Of a stretch of 29,338 nucleotides of DNA, positions 9,401-16,635 are shown one piece after another (position 1 is the stretch's first letter; every line of letters begins with the position of its first letter). The DNA lies in IMG/VR virus record IMGVR_UViG_3300037882_003777, positions 1 to 29,338 of that record; one strand, written 5' to 3'. Source of the stretch: a virus. Position numbers and translations under genes: made by a program. Under the pieces are notes generated by a model that did not search any database, was not told the origin of the DNA, and saw only the letters and a list, made by a program, of their open reading frames with translations.

Positions 9401-9695
9401 TCCACAAAAACCTGTTGCCCTGAGCATAGACGATGATCCGGAGTTAGACAACCTATTTAGGGGAATAGGCACCACCAAAAAATTAGAGCATCTTGATTGG
9501 CGAACTTACTACAAGAAGTTTAAGGAAACTTCCGCCGTTTACGATTCCAAGGTCAAACCAAGGAATGGATCGGGCTTTAACTGGTGGGGTGCCGTGGGCA
9601 ATCTCGGCGGAACCTCGATTTCAGGCGGGGCCGATACGGCGAAGACCGATCCTGTCGGCAAGAAAGGGACAAAGGATGGAAGAGCAAAAAACTAA
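6459..9695 (+). CDS. Large unknown phage protein (1078 residues)
   Basis: The ATG at 6459 is preceded by GGAGATAAG; a GTG 15 bases upstream is less likely. The protein starts MKASNIKSFRQYIQ, a short amphipathic helix like those of neighbouring gene products. Residues 1 to about 830 look globular and soluble without a recognised family. From about 850 the chain becomes Gly, Pro, Thr and Lys rich and probably disordered. Inside that tail the segment PQKPVALSIDDDSELDNLF occurs twice, at residues 953-971 and 982-1000, with Ser replaced by Pro in the second copy. The acidic-hydrophobic ELDNLF end looks like a short binding motif. The size and location suggest a virion or DNA-associated late protein, but no function is assigned. 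Confidence 0.75.
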   Translation: MKASNIKSFRQYIQSAIEHIAIAKSQFSEATGFGGTTLPFVITQPMANLLTLITGTKLRARALNWMLSEGLLEATLNRNKLCEMINAHMRGQSVDAVLKMPPRIVPQNIQPSMRVVGEMARSAVGLSGEDPLHMGRQDEVRPCDVFSPEGRERFRLDTIKLSGGLGIDEYYDEHFEPKYMVIQHSNPGEMLRIELRAIRDALYSIGMEGFQYGGKDGYLQFMEKGDWLEPEARKAFSNNQQFGYSLEPESTVPTYDDNGNKVYHFIGGPSVPEEKRAEQTIMHMRASFHKIAGSVKQNQEIEDITPGEVDAVKRLLSSYQSLKRGEVGIRPIDVGVDTANAGKEGAARKLFDMNSGRGSPYMEVDPDMELDLILGLAEKGLHHEMPKREIKTWGGPMVLNKIFGREWDGTGNPPVTYWRTDPSDPNMFSCKIDPALVPVFMNAIKEGLSYNPPQLRVRLVLKNFLPKAAEAGLSKEVKLNLSTLVNAGIKHYPEAVSAVKRTIYKLHGFDQSSFATLQGFDRIKVNPLDQYSNDALQQLRKSGYDWEEKTESGAPDFLGRDECSISLGASRYKVVIDDSLKGLTAEQKIAQIRANPQAGLPCWLLVPVDRKGKPVKLARWGATGSAMLAGGHKHMGGVGTGAGHVETRPAGTKTWAQLRQLLLQGGLGENPAEDFGKVHYADETELPSVKESVTRAERLFGLKHNRKWPEVSQLYMWGIEALRSFSGDPAFQVGLLTDKQIEAELNWDEEKRRSKGEQKGWGIRVLLSNAGVNDPDQQVQLIDLMHQHGTLGGVIDQFSMLTPELLGAFGENAKYYRVRKMSQYIFTRMNEEYKKEQKRGSLTSLDAAIGGGDGGRTTSAAANVSKKGFGGGTGNDGEMRVITSDELRKNSGLPDLPPDEKYVPRHKGPVIPSQEPIPDTSGKKRAPRQSTQGGNQPAPVAPATTPAFYPKAPQKPVALSIDDDSELDNLFAQVKGSPPQIPQKPVALSIDDDPELDNLFRGIGTTKKLEHLDWRTYYKKFKETSAVYDSKVKPRNGSGFNWWGAVGNLGGTSISGGADTAKTDPVGKKGTKDGRAKN
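9315..9458 (+). repeat. Duplicated 57-bp coding repeat
   Basis: Two copies, 9315-9371 and 9402-9458, sit inside the 1078-residue protein. The first 36 bases are identical. The last 21 bases differ at several mostly silent positions while still encoding ELDNLF, which suggests that the protein motif is under selection. Confidence 0.85.
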
Positions 9696-9969
9696 CAACA
9701 CCAATTTCATCAGGTACATGCAGAACCCGAGGGCTTTCACCCTCAAGAAATGGTTCTATGACATGTTGAAGTTGAATTATTCCGCCCACGACAACATCAT
9801 TGAACGGGTGGCTTCTTCGTTGGCCACCGACAAGGATGTCGAGGATTTCGGAAAATTGATTGGCCAAGTGTTCGAAGAAGGATTTCGTCGAGCCTTGGAG
9901 CAATACAAGGCGGAAGTGGAAAAACTCGGTATGAAGATCACAATCGAGCCGCCCAAGCAACCTAGCTGA
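9676..9969 (+). CDS. Small helical unknown protein
   Basis: This 97-residue protein overlaps the end of the large upstream gene by 20 bases and has an AAAGG just before its ATG, so translation is probably coupled. It is mostly helical (DVEDFGKLIGQVFEEGFRRALEQYKAEVEKLG). Its 3' end overlaps the convergent gene by 8 bases. It may be a partner of the large protein, inferred from position only. Confidence 0.7.
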   Translation: MEEQKTNNTNFIRYMQNPRAFTLKKWFYDMLKLNYSAHDNIIERVASSLATDKDVEDFGKLIGQVFEEGFRRALEQYKAEVEKLGMKITIEPPKQPS

Positions 9970-10621
9970 AATCAGGGTTGAATTCGGACGGATTGGCGAT
10001 CACCAAATATCCGCCTGTCTTCGCTTCCACTCTTTCGATAGTCCACCATCGGTCTCCGTCTTTATTCTTGCGATAGATGACGGAGCCTTTTGTTACCGCC
10101 TTCACGCCCCAGAACTGGATCTGCAAGTCGGACTCCTCGATGATCACTGCGTCAAAAATGTACTGGTCCCCGAAAACAGGGGTCTGATAGCTGCTGCCGT
10201 AGAATTCGTCCTTATGTTCACGGAAGCTCACCACCGGAGCGCAGTGAAACTCGACTCCTCGCTCCTTCAGGATGCGGGCCAGTTTTGGATCAACCGTGAT
10301 TACCACGTCCGGTTGTGGCACGGTTGATTGCCTTGGCTTGGTCTCAACAATAGCGGGTTCTTCCCGAACCTCTTGGATGAATTCCCTAGCTGAGACAATC
10401 CGACTTTCGGCGGGGTTGTCTTCCAAATGAAGTTCGTCACGGATGTTGATTATGTTTGATTTTTCTTCCGTGATGGGGTTGCGACTGTCCGACACGACCT
10501 CGGATCTCCAACCAAGATTGATCAATTTGATTTTCGTCTTATCCCAATCCGCTTGATCTCTCAGCAAAGGATTGGGGCCTCGCAGCTGATAGACGTTGCC
10601 GTTTTTGTCTTTAATTGGCAT
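9962..10621 (-). CDS. Unknown phage protein starting MPIKDKNG
   Basis: This 219-residue protein uses the ATG at 10621, preceded by GCGGGG; a GTG at 10636 is in frame but less well placed. The first 11 bases overlap the end of the helix-turn-helix gene. The N-terminus MPIKDKNGNVYQLRGPNPL resembles that of the gp14-like protein at 12152 (MPIKNPDGSNYSPTGSL). The C-terminal half (about 115-219) is strand-rich: FGDQYIFDAVIIEESDLQIQ followed by GDRWWTIERVEAK. It may be a virion or neck-associated protein, but the family is not recognised. Confidence 0.7.
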   Translation of the reverse strand: MPIKDKNGNVYQLRGPNPLLRDQADWDKTKIKLINLGWRSEVVSDSRNPITEEKSNIINIRDELHLEDNPAESRIVSAREFIQEVREEPAIVETKPRQSTVPQPDVVITVDPKLARILKERGVEFHCAPVVSFREHKDEFYGSSYQTPVFGDQYIFDAVIIEESDLQIQFWGVKAVTKGSVIYRKNKDGDRWWTIERVEAKTGGYLVIANPSEFNPDFS

Positions 10622-10823
10622 GAATGTACCCCGCACGAACCACAGCCTCGCCGCCGAAATGAATTTCCGGTTTATGAACTTGATTGTTGATGATCTTGCA
10701 AACGAGAGGCTGGCTCACCTTATAGATGTCCGCTAGTTGCTTTTGTGTGTACTCACCAGCGTCGTAGAGTTGGCGGATCTCTTGCACTTGAATAAGACCA
10801 AGCCTTTTAGGTCCATAAGGCAT
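10611..10823 (-). CDS. Small helix-turn-helix protein
   Basis: This 70-residue protein has a strong ribosome binding site (CGGAGGAAA). EIRQLYDAGEYTQKQLADIYKVSQPLVCKIINNQ is a clear helix-turn-helix of the type found in phage regulators and in DNA-binding tails of recombinases and endonucleases. The protein is little more than this domain, so it probably binds DNA as a dimer or with a partner. It overlaps the next gene by 11 bases. It could regulate the divergent promoter immediately upstream; that is inference. Confidence 0.75.
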   Translation of the reverse strand: MPYGPKRLGLIQVQEIRQLYDAGEYTQKQLADIYKVSQPLVCKIINNQVHKPEIHFGGEAVVRAGYIHAN

Positions 10824-10853
10824 AGTAATTTCCTCCGTTTTATTACTTCGAGA

Positions 10854-10866
10854 GTATCTATATAAC
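10854..10866. promoter_or_regulatory. Putative phage promoter motif, divergent
   Basis: GTATCTATATAAC lies in the 68-bp gap between two divergent genes, about 25 bp from each start signal. The core TATCTATATA is partly palindromic. It is the best copy of a motif that recurs at 6430, 12115, 19842 and 25691. Confidence 0.35.
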
Positions 10867-10891
10867 GTTGTCTCTTTTAATTGGAGGAAAA

Positions 10892-11293
10892 ATGGCATTA
10901 GTTGTGCCCGATCAAAAAGGTGAGATCCTGTTATTGCAATACATCGTTGGAATGGTCAATGCCGACAACCCTGTTTTGCATTTGTACGCCAACGATTGGA
11001 CGCCGAGCGACTCGACGTTGATCGGCGACTTGACGGAAGTAGCGGGTGCGACTGGCTACGCAGCTATCACGTTGTTGTCGAACCAATGGACCACGACTCA
11101 ATCAGGGGGTGTGACCACCGCAGTATTCTCGGAGAAAACATTCACATTCGTGACGGATGCGACTGCTTACGGTTACTACATAACCAATCAGTCCAACCAA
11201 TTACTTTGGTTGGAGCGGTTCAGTGGAGCGCCATTTGATATTCCGGACGGCGGTGGCACGATCTCGATTACGAACAAGCTTACATTGAGCTAA
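10892..11293 (+). CDS. Small beta-rich virion-type protein
   Basis: This 133-residue protein has a strong GGAGG five bases before the ATG. The sequence has the look of a beta-sandwich virion protein: MALVVPDQKGEILLLQYIV, then VLHLYANDWTPSDST, then glycine- and threonine-rich strands ending in TISITNKLTLS. Similar short proteins occur among structural genes of many environmental phages. Decoration or fibre-associated roles are possible. No catalytic motif is visible. Confidence 0.7.
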   Translation: MALVVPDQKGEILLLQYIVGMVNADNPVLHLYANDWTPSDSTLIGDLTEVAGATGYAAITLLSNQWTTTQSGGVTTAVFSEKTFTFVTDATAYGYYITNQSNQLLWLERFSGAPFDIPDGGGTISITNKLTLS

Positions 11294-11305
11294 GAAAGGA
11301 CTGCC

Positions 11306-11566
11306 TTGAAAAACGTTTGGCTAACTGTGAGAATAAGAAAGACAACCCGCAAAACCATTCGAGAGATATTGGGATGGCCTAAGAATTTGAGTGACAGTCA
11401 AATAGACCACGCAATCAAGACGGCCAGTGATCATTTCTACAAGTACAGAAATGGGCCATGGGAGATGGCTTTGGAAGGAACTGTGTTGTATGCCAAGTTC
11501 TTAATTGAAGATTCAGGGACTGTCCTTGGCGAATACATAATGTGGGCAGACCGAGTGAAACAATAA
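11306..11566 (+). CDS. Small unknown protein with TTG start
   Basis: This 86-residue protein starts at TTG, with AAAGGA six bases upstream, twelve bases after the preceding gene. The sequence is basic at the N-terminus (MKNVWLTVRIRKTTRKTIRE), followed by helices. A strong terminator lies directly after the stop. No family is recognised. Confidence 0.6.
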   Translation: MKNVWLTVRIRKTTRKTIREILGWPKNLSDSQIDHAIKTASDHFYKYRNGPWEMALEGTVLYAKFLIEDSGTVLGEYIMWADRVKQ

Positions 11567-11570
11567 AAAA

Positions 11571-11605
11571 CAAAAGCCAACCTTGAGGTTGGCTTTTGTT
11601 TTTTT
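11571..11605. terminator. Bidirectional rho-independent terminator
   Basis: A 12-bp perfect stem, CAAAAGCCAACC at 11571-11582 with GGTTGGCTTTTG at 11587-11598, closes a TTGA loop. Seven T follow on the plus strand and an A run precedes it, so it can stop transcription from both convergent genes. Confidence 0.9.
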
Positions 11606-12089
11606 ACTTAGGTCGGTGTCCGTCTGGGACGCCGAAGAGTTGTGCGTGGAGTTGGTGCCATTGGGCGACCACTTCATTGGCTGGTTTCGGACGCCAGTCG
11701 CCGTTCTTGTACTTTTCCACGATCCAATCAATTGAAGCGGACAGTACGGTTTCGAGAATGAATCGACGAATCATGCCCGAGAACGGCTTGAGCCAGAACG
11801 GCATGGCGGCGGCGACGATGTAATCGTAGACCTTGCCTATGGCATCGAGGACGGTTGCCTTCTTGTCTTCGCCGGGAATGTTGTGTTCGATGAGATAGGC
11901 TACCAGATCGTCGAGAATCTGAATGAGATAGTTTGTTACTGGCGTGAAGCTGATTCGCTTCCAGAATTTCCACCAAGGCACGCTCGGCTTGGTTTCATCC
12001 CATTGCTTTTGCATTGCCTCAACGAACACCTCGATGGCGTCGTCTTTGATGACTTCCCCAACGGGGTTGACTGTATCTTTGATTTCCAC
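11604..12089 (-). CDS. Unknown protein with amphipathic or hydrophobic segments
   Basis: This 161-residue protein probably starts at GTG 12089, which has GGAGGAAGAA just upstream; an earlier GTG at 12101 lacks a ribosome binding site. Segments such as FTPVTNYLIQILDDLVAYLI, YDYIVAAAMPFWLKPFSGMI and ILETVLSASIDWIV are amphipathic or hydrophobic and could associate with membrane. A holin or membrane-associated role is a weak possibility. No signature confirms it. Confidence 0.65.
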   Translation of the reverse strand: MEIKDTVNPVGEVIKDDAIEVFVEAMQKQWDETKPSVPWWKFWKRISFTPVTNYLIQILDDLVAYLIEHNIPGEDKKATVLDAIGKVYDYIVAAAMPFWLKPFSGMIRRFILETVLSASIDWIVEKYKNGDWRPKPANEVVAQWHQLHAQLFGVPDGHRPK

Positions 12090-12114
12090 TTCTTCCTCCA
12101 CTGAACGACAGGGT

Positions 12115-12127
12115 GTATCTTATCTAC
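12115..12127 (+). promoter_or_regulatory. Putative phage promoter motif
   Basis: GTATCTTATCTAC lies between divergent genes, about 25 bp upstream of the gp14-like gene. It resembles the motif at 10854. Confidence 0.25.
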
Positions 12128-12151
12128 TTGCCACAAATCAAATCTAAGTGT

Positions 12152-12769
12152 ATGGGCATAAATATGGTTGCCATGCCTATCAAAAATCCAGACGGTAGCA
12201 ACTATAGCCCGACAGGTTCTCTGGTCCAATTCGATCCGCAGAATCCAGAACATGATTTGTTCAATTTGTGGGATCAGGAAGTCATTGAAATTGGCGGCAC
12301 CCCCCTGTACTACTACGATTTGTTCATAAACGTACAGAATGTAGACCAGTTATACGTTGAGGCTCGTGACAAGCTCTGGTCCCCGATTCCTGTTTGCATT
12401 TACGGCTACTACGACCCCATTCCTTCCTCGAACATGATGGGAACTTTTGGCATCGATTCACCTGATGAAATCATGTTCGAGTTCAATTATCGTCATGTTT
12501 TGAAGGCGTTGGGCAAGCCGCCCAAGATCGGAGCACGCATCTTTTCTCCCCACAAGCGGGAACAATGGATGGTTCTTCAGCGAAACGTGGAAGTATTCAA
12601 GCTTTGGGGCGAGCTGAGACTTCAGGTCATGTGCATTCGTTTCCAAGAATCGCTTACGACCGGCGAAGGCAAGATCACCCAACGCCAGCCCGACTTCAAA
12701 ATCAACAGTATCAAGGATCTTGGCAGGAAGAAGATGGATTTGGCTGGGGGTCAGCCGCAGGTGCCGTGA
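12152..12769 (+). CDS. T4 gp14-like neck protein
   Basis: This protein is about 205 residues if it starts at 12152. ATGs at 12164 and 12173 are also in frame, and none has a strong ribosome binding site. After an N-terminal PQNPEHDLFNLWDQEVIEIGG segment, the core has LYYYDLFINVQN, MMGTFGIDSPDEIMFEF, KIGARIFSPHKREQWMVL and RLQVMCIRFQES. This order matches gp14-family neck proteins (metal-free beta barrel; gp14 caps the portal vertex in T4). The placement directly before the gp15-like, sheath and tube genes supports the assignment. Similarity to T4 itself is low, so this is a fold-level call. Confidence 0.6.
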   Translation: MGINMVAMPIKNPDGSNYSPTGSLVQFDPQNPEHDLFNLWDQEVIEIGGTPLYYYDLFINVQNVDQLYVEARDKLWSPIPVCIYGYYDPIPSSNMMGTFGIDSPDEIMFEFNYRHVLKALGKPPKIGARIFSPHKREQWMVLQRNVEVFKLWGELRLQVMCIRFQESLTTGEGKITQRQPDFKINSIKDLGRKKMDLAGGQPQVP

Positions 12770-12963
12770 CCCGTGCCTTCGGCGGGGTGTGTACGTTCTT
12801 GAAAAACCAGAGCGGCACCTTTGGCGAAATGAGAGCATTCACCAGTGTCTTGCGGTATTTGGTGTTGATGTGGGACTTTATTATCTTATAGGGTTTCATT
12901 TGGCCTCTTCTTATAATAGTCAAATTCTACATATGTGTTCCAAAAGAACGCAAAGGATAATTC
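12770..12963 (+). promoter_or_regulatory. Intergenic region before the gp15-like gene
   Basis: This 194-bp gap has no convincing gene. It contains TATAAT at 12912-12917 without a good -35 box, so it may be a phage-type promoter. AAGGA just before 12964 is the ribosome binding site of the next gene. Confidence 0.3.
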
Positions 12964-13980
12964 ATGAGCGATTCACATCTCGATCCCTGCAATCCACCGA
13001 CTCAGATCAAAAGTCTGAACATTGATACGCCGCCGACTTATTGTAGAGATGGGGAAGCCACCGAGGAATCGGGGACAATAGACAAAAAGCCGTTTTTGAC
13101 GAATCAAAAGGATGTAACTTCTCGTGACATGTCGTGGTTGGAAGATTCCACCCAAAGTAAATTAGGACAAGGACATAGTGCGTTGTGCGACCCGCAGCAG
13201 ACCGGTCACATTATCAACGAACAGGGCATGTCGCCGCCGGGTAGAAACACAGTTTATCGTTACCAGAAATCCATTCGTGGCACGGACGAGGCAATGAAGG
13301 ATTTGTTCAATGATCTGGTGGTGTTGGATGAATCCGGTAAAGCTCACAAGATTCCCATTATATGGGCGACACAGGAAAAAGCAGTTGCTTTTATTTTGCA
13401 AGACAACACCAGAAAAGACGAGTCCTTAGTAGTCGATAGAATCAGATTGCCGATGTTAGCAATACATTCGGCTAGTCATAATTTTGCGCAGAACCGATTC
13501 ATCTATCACAAGGCAATCGATTATTTAAGAAGCGAGCGACTGGATGGGAAGCCGGGCTTCACGACAAGTGAGAGATACGAAAGAGACACTGTTTTTGGAG
13601 TAACGAGAGGCATCCCAATCGATATCGAGTACAACCTATACGCATGGACTCTGTACGAGGAGGACATGAATCAGATTCTCACTCAAATCGTGACAAAATT
13701 CTCCCCCATAGCATACATACGGGTACGAGGAATCTCATGGGAGATCGGCGTTAAGCTGAATTCGATAGCTAATAACGTCGATTTGGAGCCGGGGGACAAG
13801 AAGGTTCGGGTTTTCAAATATCAGTTCGGATTCACGGCAGAGACATTTGTAGCTCAGCCCATCGTGAGGAAGAAGGCGGTATTGAAAACTAAGATCGAGA
13901 TCACCGACTCTCCGAACGAAGACGACATTACAGAAGTCTTGGCAAGGTTGGAATCGGCAGTAAAGGAATTAGAAGAATGA
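12964..13980 (+). CDS. T4 gp15-like tail sheath terminator / completion protein
   Basis: This 338-residue protein has a core (about 95-300) that follows the gp15 family pattern: VYRYQKSIRGTDEAMKDLFND, HKIPIIWATQEKAVAFIL, RIRLPMLAIHS, GIPIDIEYNLYAWTLYEEDM followed by NQILTQIVTKFSP, and a final VFKYQFGFTAETFV. In T4, gp15 caps the assembled tail tube and sheath and joins the tail to the neck. Relative to T4 gp15 there is an extra N-terminal segment of about 90 residues, probably disordered, with CNPP and CRDG cysteines, and a charged C-terminal helix. The small gene after it overlaps by ATGA. Confidence 0.8.
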   Translation: MSDSHLDPCNPPTQIKSLNIDTPPTYCRDGEATEESGTIDKKPFLTNQKDVTSRDMSWLEDSTQSKLGQGHSALCDPQQTGHIINEQGMSPPGRNTVYRYQKSIRGTDEAMKDLFNDLVVLDESGKAHKIPIIWATQEKAVAFILQDNTRKDESLVVDRIRLPMLAIHSASHNFAQNRFIYHKAIDYLRSERLDGKPGFTTSERYERDTVFGVTRGIPIDIEYNLYAWTLYEEDMNQILTQIVTKFSPIAYIRVRGISWEIGVKLNSIANNVDLEPGDKKVRVFKYQFGFTAETFVAQPIVRKKAVLKTKIEITDSPNEDDITEVLARLESAVKELEE

Positions 13981-14201
13981 TTGAGATCAAGAATAAGTTC
14001 AAGAGTCCTGTTCAGATTCTAGTGCGATCAAGGAAGGCACCGCACGCTTTCACCACACTGATCATTCCGGGAATTGGCGCTGGCAAGAATGTCAGAGCCA
14101 TCACAGATGAACAGAGCACAGAATACATAGAACGAGTGGAGAAGATGGGCTTAATCTCCACTAGATATGTTCCAAACAACGAGATTCGTAAGGGAGATTA
14201 A
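13977..14201 (+). CDS. Small unknown tail-operon protein
   Basis: This 74-residue protein begins inside the stop of the gp15-like gene (ATGA) and ends three bases before the sheath ATG. It is translationally coupled on the left side and possibly made in proportion to tail proteins. It is strand-rich (NKFKSPVQILVRSRKAPHAF). No family is recognised. Confidence 0.7.
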   Translation: MIEIKNKFKSPVQILVRSRKAPHAFTTLIIPGIGAGKNVRAITDEQSTEYIERVEKMGLISTRYVPNNEIRKGD

Positions 14202-14204
14202 GAC

Positions 14205-16562
14205 ATGGCAATTCTAAGGGGATTCCCACCATCTAACACGATTTCGCCAAGCGTCCGAATCACCGAGAAGGATCTGAGCTTCATTGCTCCAGAACAGTCC
14301 TTTCACCGTGCTGGGCTCGTGGGATTTGCAAGCAAGGGTCCGGTTAATGTGCCGACTTTGATTGCCACCCAGAGACAACTCAACACAGTGTTTGGATACC
14401 CGCATCCTGAATCGGGCGATCCTTATCTGATTTACGCTGCGGAACAATACCTGCTGGTGGCTAACGAACTGTACGTGGTCCGAGTGGCCGACGAGGAAAA
14501 TGTTAGCGATGAGCAGGCGCAGATTGCGGAAGTTGACGTGGTATCCGCAGGCGGACAGATCGAGATCATGTCTGCGACTGCCGGTCCGTACACTTTTGAC
14601 GTGGATTCGTTCTTTCGTTGGAGATTGAATGGCGTGCTCCATTCCAAGACGCTTGTTGTTTTGGCTGGCGAATATACCGCTGTCCAACTCGCTGAAGATC
14701 TTAATCTTCAGCTTGTGGGCGACATCGATGGTATCGTATTCATCACTGATGACGGCGACGACTATATCGGCGTGCAGACAACATGGGCTTTCGGTCCCGA
14801 CTCGGAACTTGAGTTTGTCTCCGTGCAGGATGCCATTTATGGCGGCACTGTAATGGCTGGCAACCCGACTGGTCTTGGCACGGGTATGACGCAAGCTTTG
14901 ATCGTCGGCAGCAAGAGCCAGTATCCTGCATCTTACCAGACTGCGGGCGAGTATGACTTCAGTGGATTGACTGGTCTTAACATCGAAATTGTCATCGACG
15001 GCACCGACAACGTGCTCATCGATAACGTGGTGCAGACCATCGACCTCGCCGACCTTGAAGGTGCCGAATACACGGCAGCTGAGGTTGTGGATGAGATCAA
15101 CAGCCAGCGGGCAGAAGAAGATGGATCGCTTCCCGGTGGTTGGACCGCTTATGTTTCGGCAAGCACCAATATCGCCTTCAAGACAGATCACCATGGTCGT
15201 GATGCCAGATTGCTCATCAAGGCTGACAGTACCGCCGCAAGCCTATTCGGCCTAGACAGCGTGACCAAGGTTGGCGACAGTCCGATTCGTGATTCCAGTG
15301 CAACGGACGTTGCTGCCGCAGGCCGCATCAACGGCGATGCCAACGACACGGACGCAGTGACTTTCACTATCTCCGCTGACACAGCAGGTATCGACGGCAA
15401 CAGCACGCAAGTCGTGATCGAGAATAACATTCGTGAAGGCAACTTCTCGATGCAAGTTTTCAACAACGGTGTCGAGGTGGAGTCTTGGGGTGCCTTGGTT
15501 AAGGATGAGAATTCACGGTTCTACGTAGAGACCTTCTTGGCTCTGGTGTCCGATTGGATCAGGGTCACTGACAACACTTCCAACACTGCCCCTCCACTGG
15601 ATGGAACTTACAGTTTGGCTGGCGGGTCGGACGGCATTCCTTCAGATCCTGATGATCAGGACGGATTGATCATCGGCAACAGGCTTGCGTACACGGGCAT
15701 GTATGCCTTGAGCGAGCCAGAGCAAATTGACATCGATTTGATCGCTGTCCCGGGTCACTCCAGCACAGCCGTTGTGACGGCATTGCTCGATCTGTGCCAA
15801 AACGTCCGCATGGATTGCATGGCCATCATCGATCCTCCGTTCGGTCTTACTGTCAACGAGATCGTAGCTTGGCAGAATGGCACGCATCCTTTGAACACCA
15901 CAAGATTCGACAGCGACTTCGGTGCTCTTTACTGGCCGTGGGTTAAGATTCGTGACAATTTCAACCGTGTTGACATTTGGGCACCGCCTTCGGGCGCTGT
16001 CATGTCAACCATAGCCCGGTCCGACCAACTGTCGGCACCGTGGTTTGCACCAGCCGGTGTAAACCGTGGCACGGTTCCGAACATCAACGACGTATTCAGC
16101 AGGCCGACGCTAGAAGAGCGTGACCTGATGTATGGGTACAGAAACGCAATCAACCCGATTGTGCAGTTCGTGGACTTTGAAGGGTTTGTCATCTGGGGCC
16201 AGAAGACGCTGCAACGTAGGCCGACCGCCCTTGACCGTGTGAACGTCAGAAGACTGATGTTCGTGATCGAGAAGCGAATCCGCACGGCGGCAAGACAGTT
16301 GCTATTCGATCCACATGATGAGATTCTTCGTCAGAAGTTTGTCAGAATTTCGACCTCGATTTTGTCTGAGATTCAAGTTGGTCGTGGCGTGAACGACTTC
16401 CGTGTCAAATGTGACGAGGAATTGAACACCGCAGACGTAATCGACCGCAACGAAATGCGAGCACGCATTGGCGTTCAGCCCATTAGAGCGGCTGAATTCA
16501 TCTTCATCGAGTTCTCGATTCACAGAACCGGTGACTTCGGTGAAAACACCGACACGTTCTAA
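14205..16562 (+). CDS. Tail sheath protein (gp18-like)
   Basis: This 785-residue protein forms the contractile sheath. The N-terminus SPSVRITEKDLSFIAPEQ, then GLVGFASKGPVNVPTLIATQ followed by RQLNTVFGYPHP and LYVVRVAD, is the classical start of phage sheath proteins. The C-terminal domain has the conserved PSGAVMSTIARSDQLSAPWF, GVNRGTVPNINDVFSRPT, LQRRPTALDRVNVRRLM and FIFIEFSIHRTGDFGE segments. A variable insertion of roughly residues 120-430, rich in Asp, Gly and Thr, would form outward domains as in T4 gp18 (659 residues). A GGGAG signal precedes the ATG. Confidence 0.95.
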   Translation: MAILRGFPPSNTISPSVRITEKDLSFIAPEQSFHRAGLVGFASKGPVNVPTLIATQRQLNTVFGYPHPESGDPYLIYAAEQYLLVANELYVVRVADEENVSDEQAQIAEVDVVSAGGQIEIMSATAGPYTFDVDSFFRWRLNGVLHSKTLVVLAGEYTAVQLAEDLNLQLVGDIDGIVFITDDGDDYIGVQTTWAFGPDSELEFVSVQDAIYGGTVMAGNPTGLGTGMTQALIVGSKSQYPASYQTAGEYDFSGLTGLNIEIVIDGTDNVLIDNVVQTIDLADLEGAEYTAAEVVDEINSQRAEEDGSLPGGWTAYVSASTNIAFKTDHHGRDARLLIKADSTAASLFGLDSVTKVGDSPIRDSSATDVAAAGRINGDANDTDAVTFTISADTAGIDGNSTQVVIENNIREGNFSMQVFNNGVEVESWGALVKDENSRFYVETFLALVSDWIRVTDNTSNTAPPLDGTYSLAGGSDGIPSDPDDQDGLIIGNRLAYTGMYALSEPEQIDIDLIAVPGHSSTAVVTALLDLCQNVRMDCMAIIDPPFGLTVNEIVAWQNGTHPLNTTRFDSDFGALYWPWVKIRDNFNRVDIWAPPSGAVMSTIARSDQLSAPWFAPAGVNRGTVPNINDVFSRPTLEERDLMYGYRNAINPIVQFVDFEGFVIWGQKTLQRRPTALDRVNVRRLMFVIEKRIRTAARQLLFDPHDEILRQKFVRISTSILSEIQVGRGVNDFRVKCDEELNTADVIDRNEMRARIGVQPIRAAEFIFIEFSIHRTGDFGENTDTF

Positions 16563-16572
16563 ATGAGTGACT

Positions 16573-16606
16573 GTTTGAGGAAGCAGCCGAACCTGCTTCC
16601 TCAAAC
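16573..16606 (+). terminator. Hairpin between sheath and first tube gene
   Basis: GTTTGAGGAAGCAG at 16573-16586 pairs perfectly with 16593-16606 around a CCGAAC loop. There is no T run after it, so it may act as an RNA processing or stability element, or a weak attenuator, rather than a true terminator. It would separate sheath from tube expression. Confidence 0.6.
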
Positions 16607-16635
16607 ATCTCTTATGAATCAGAAAGAGGTAAGAA

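Noticed and set aside
12565-12891. Open frame of 108 codons overlapping the end of the gp14-like gene
   Set aside because: The first two thirds are a shadow of the real gene. The remaining hydrophobic end has no start signal.
12889-12917. Possible sigma70 promoter at TATAAT 12912
   Set aside because: No acceptable -35 element is found at 16-18 bp upstream, so it is kept only as a note on the intergenic region.
14214-15194. Long open frame of 326 codons on the minus strand opposite the sheath gene
   Set aside because: It is antisense to an unmistakable sheath gene, has no ribosome binding site, and its sequence is not protein-like. It reflects codon bias of the real gene.
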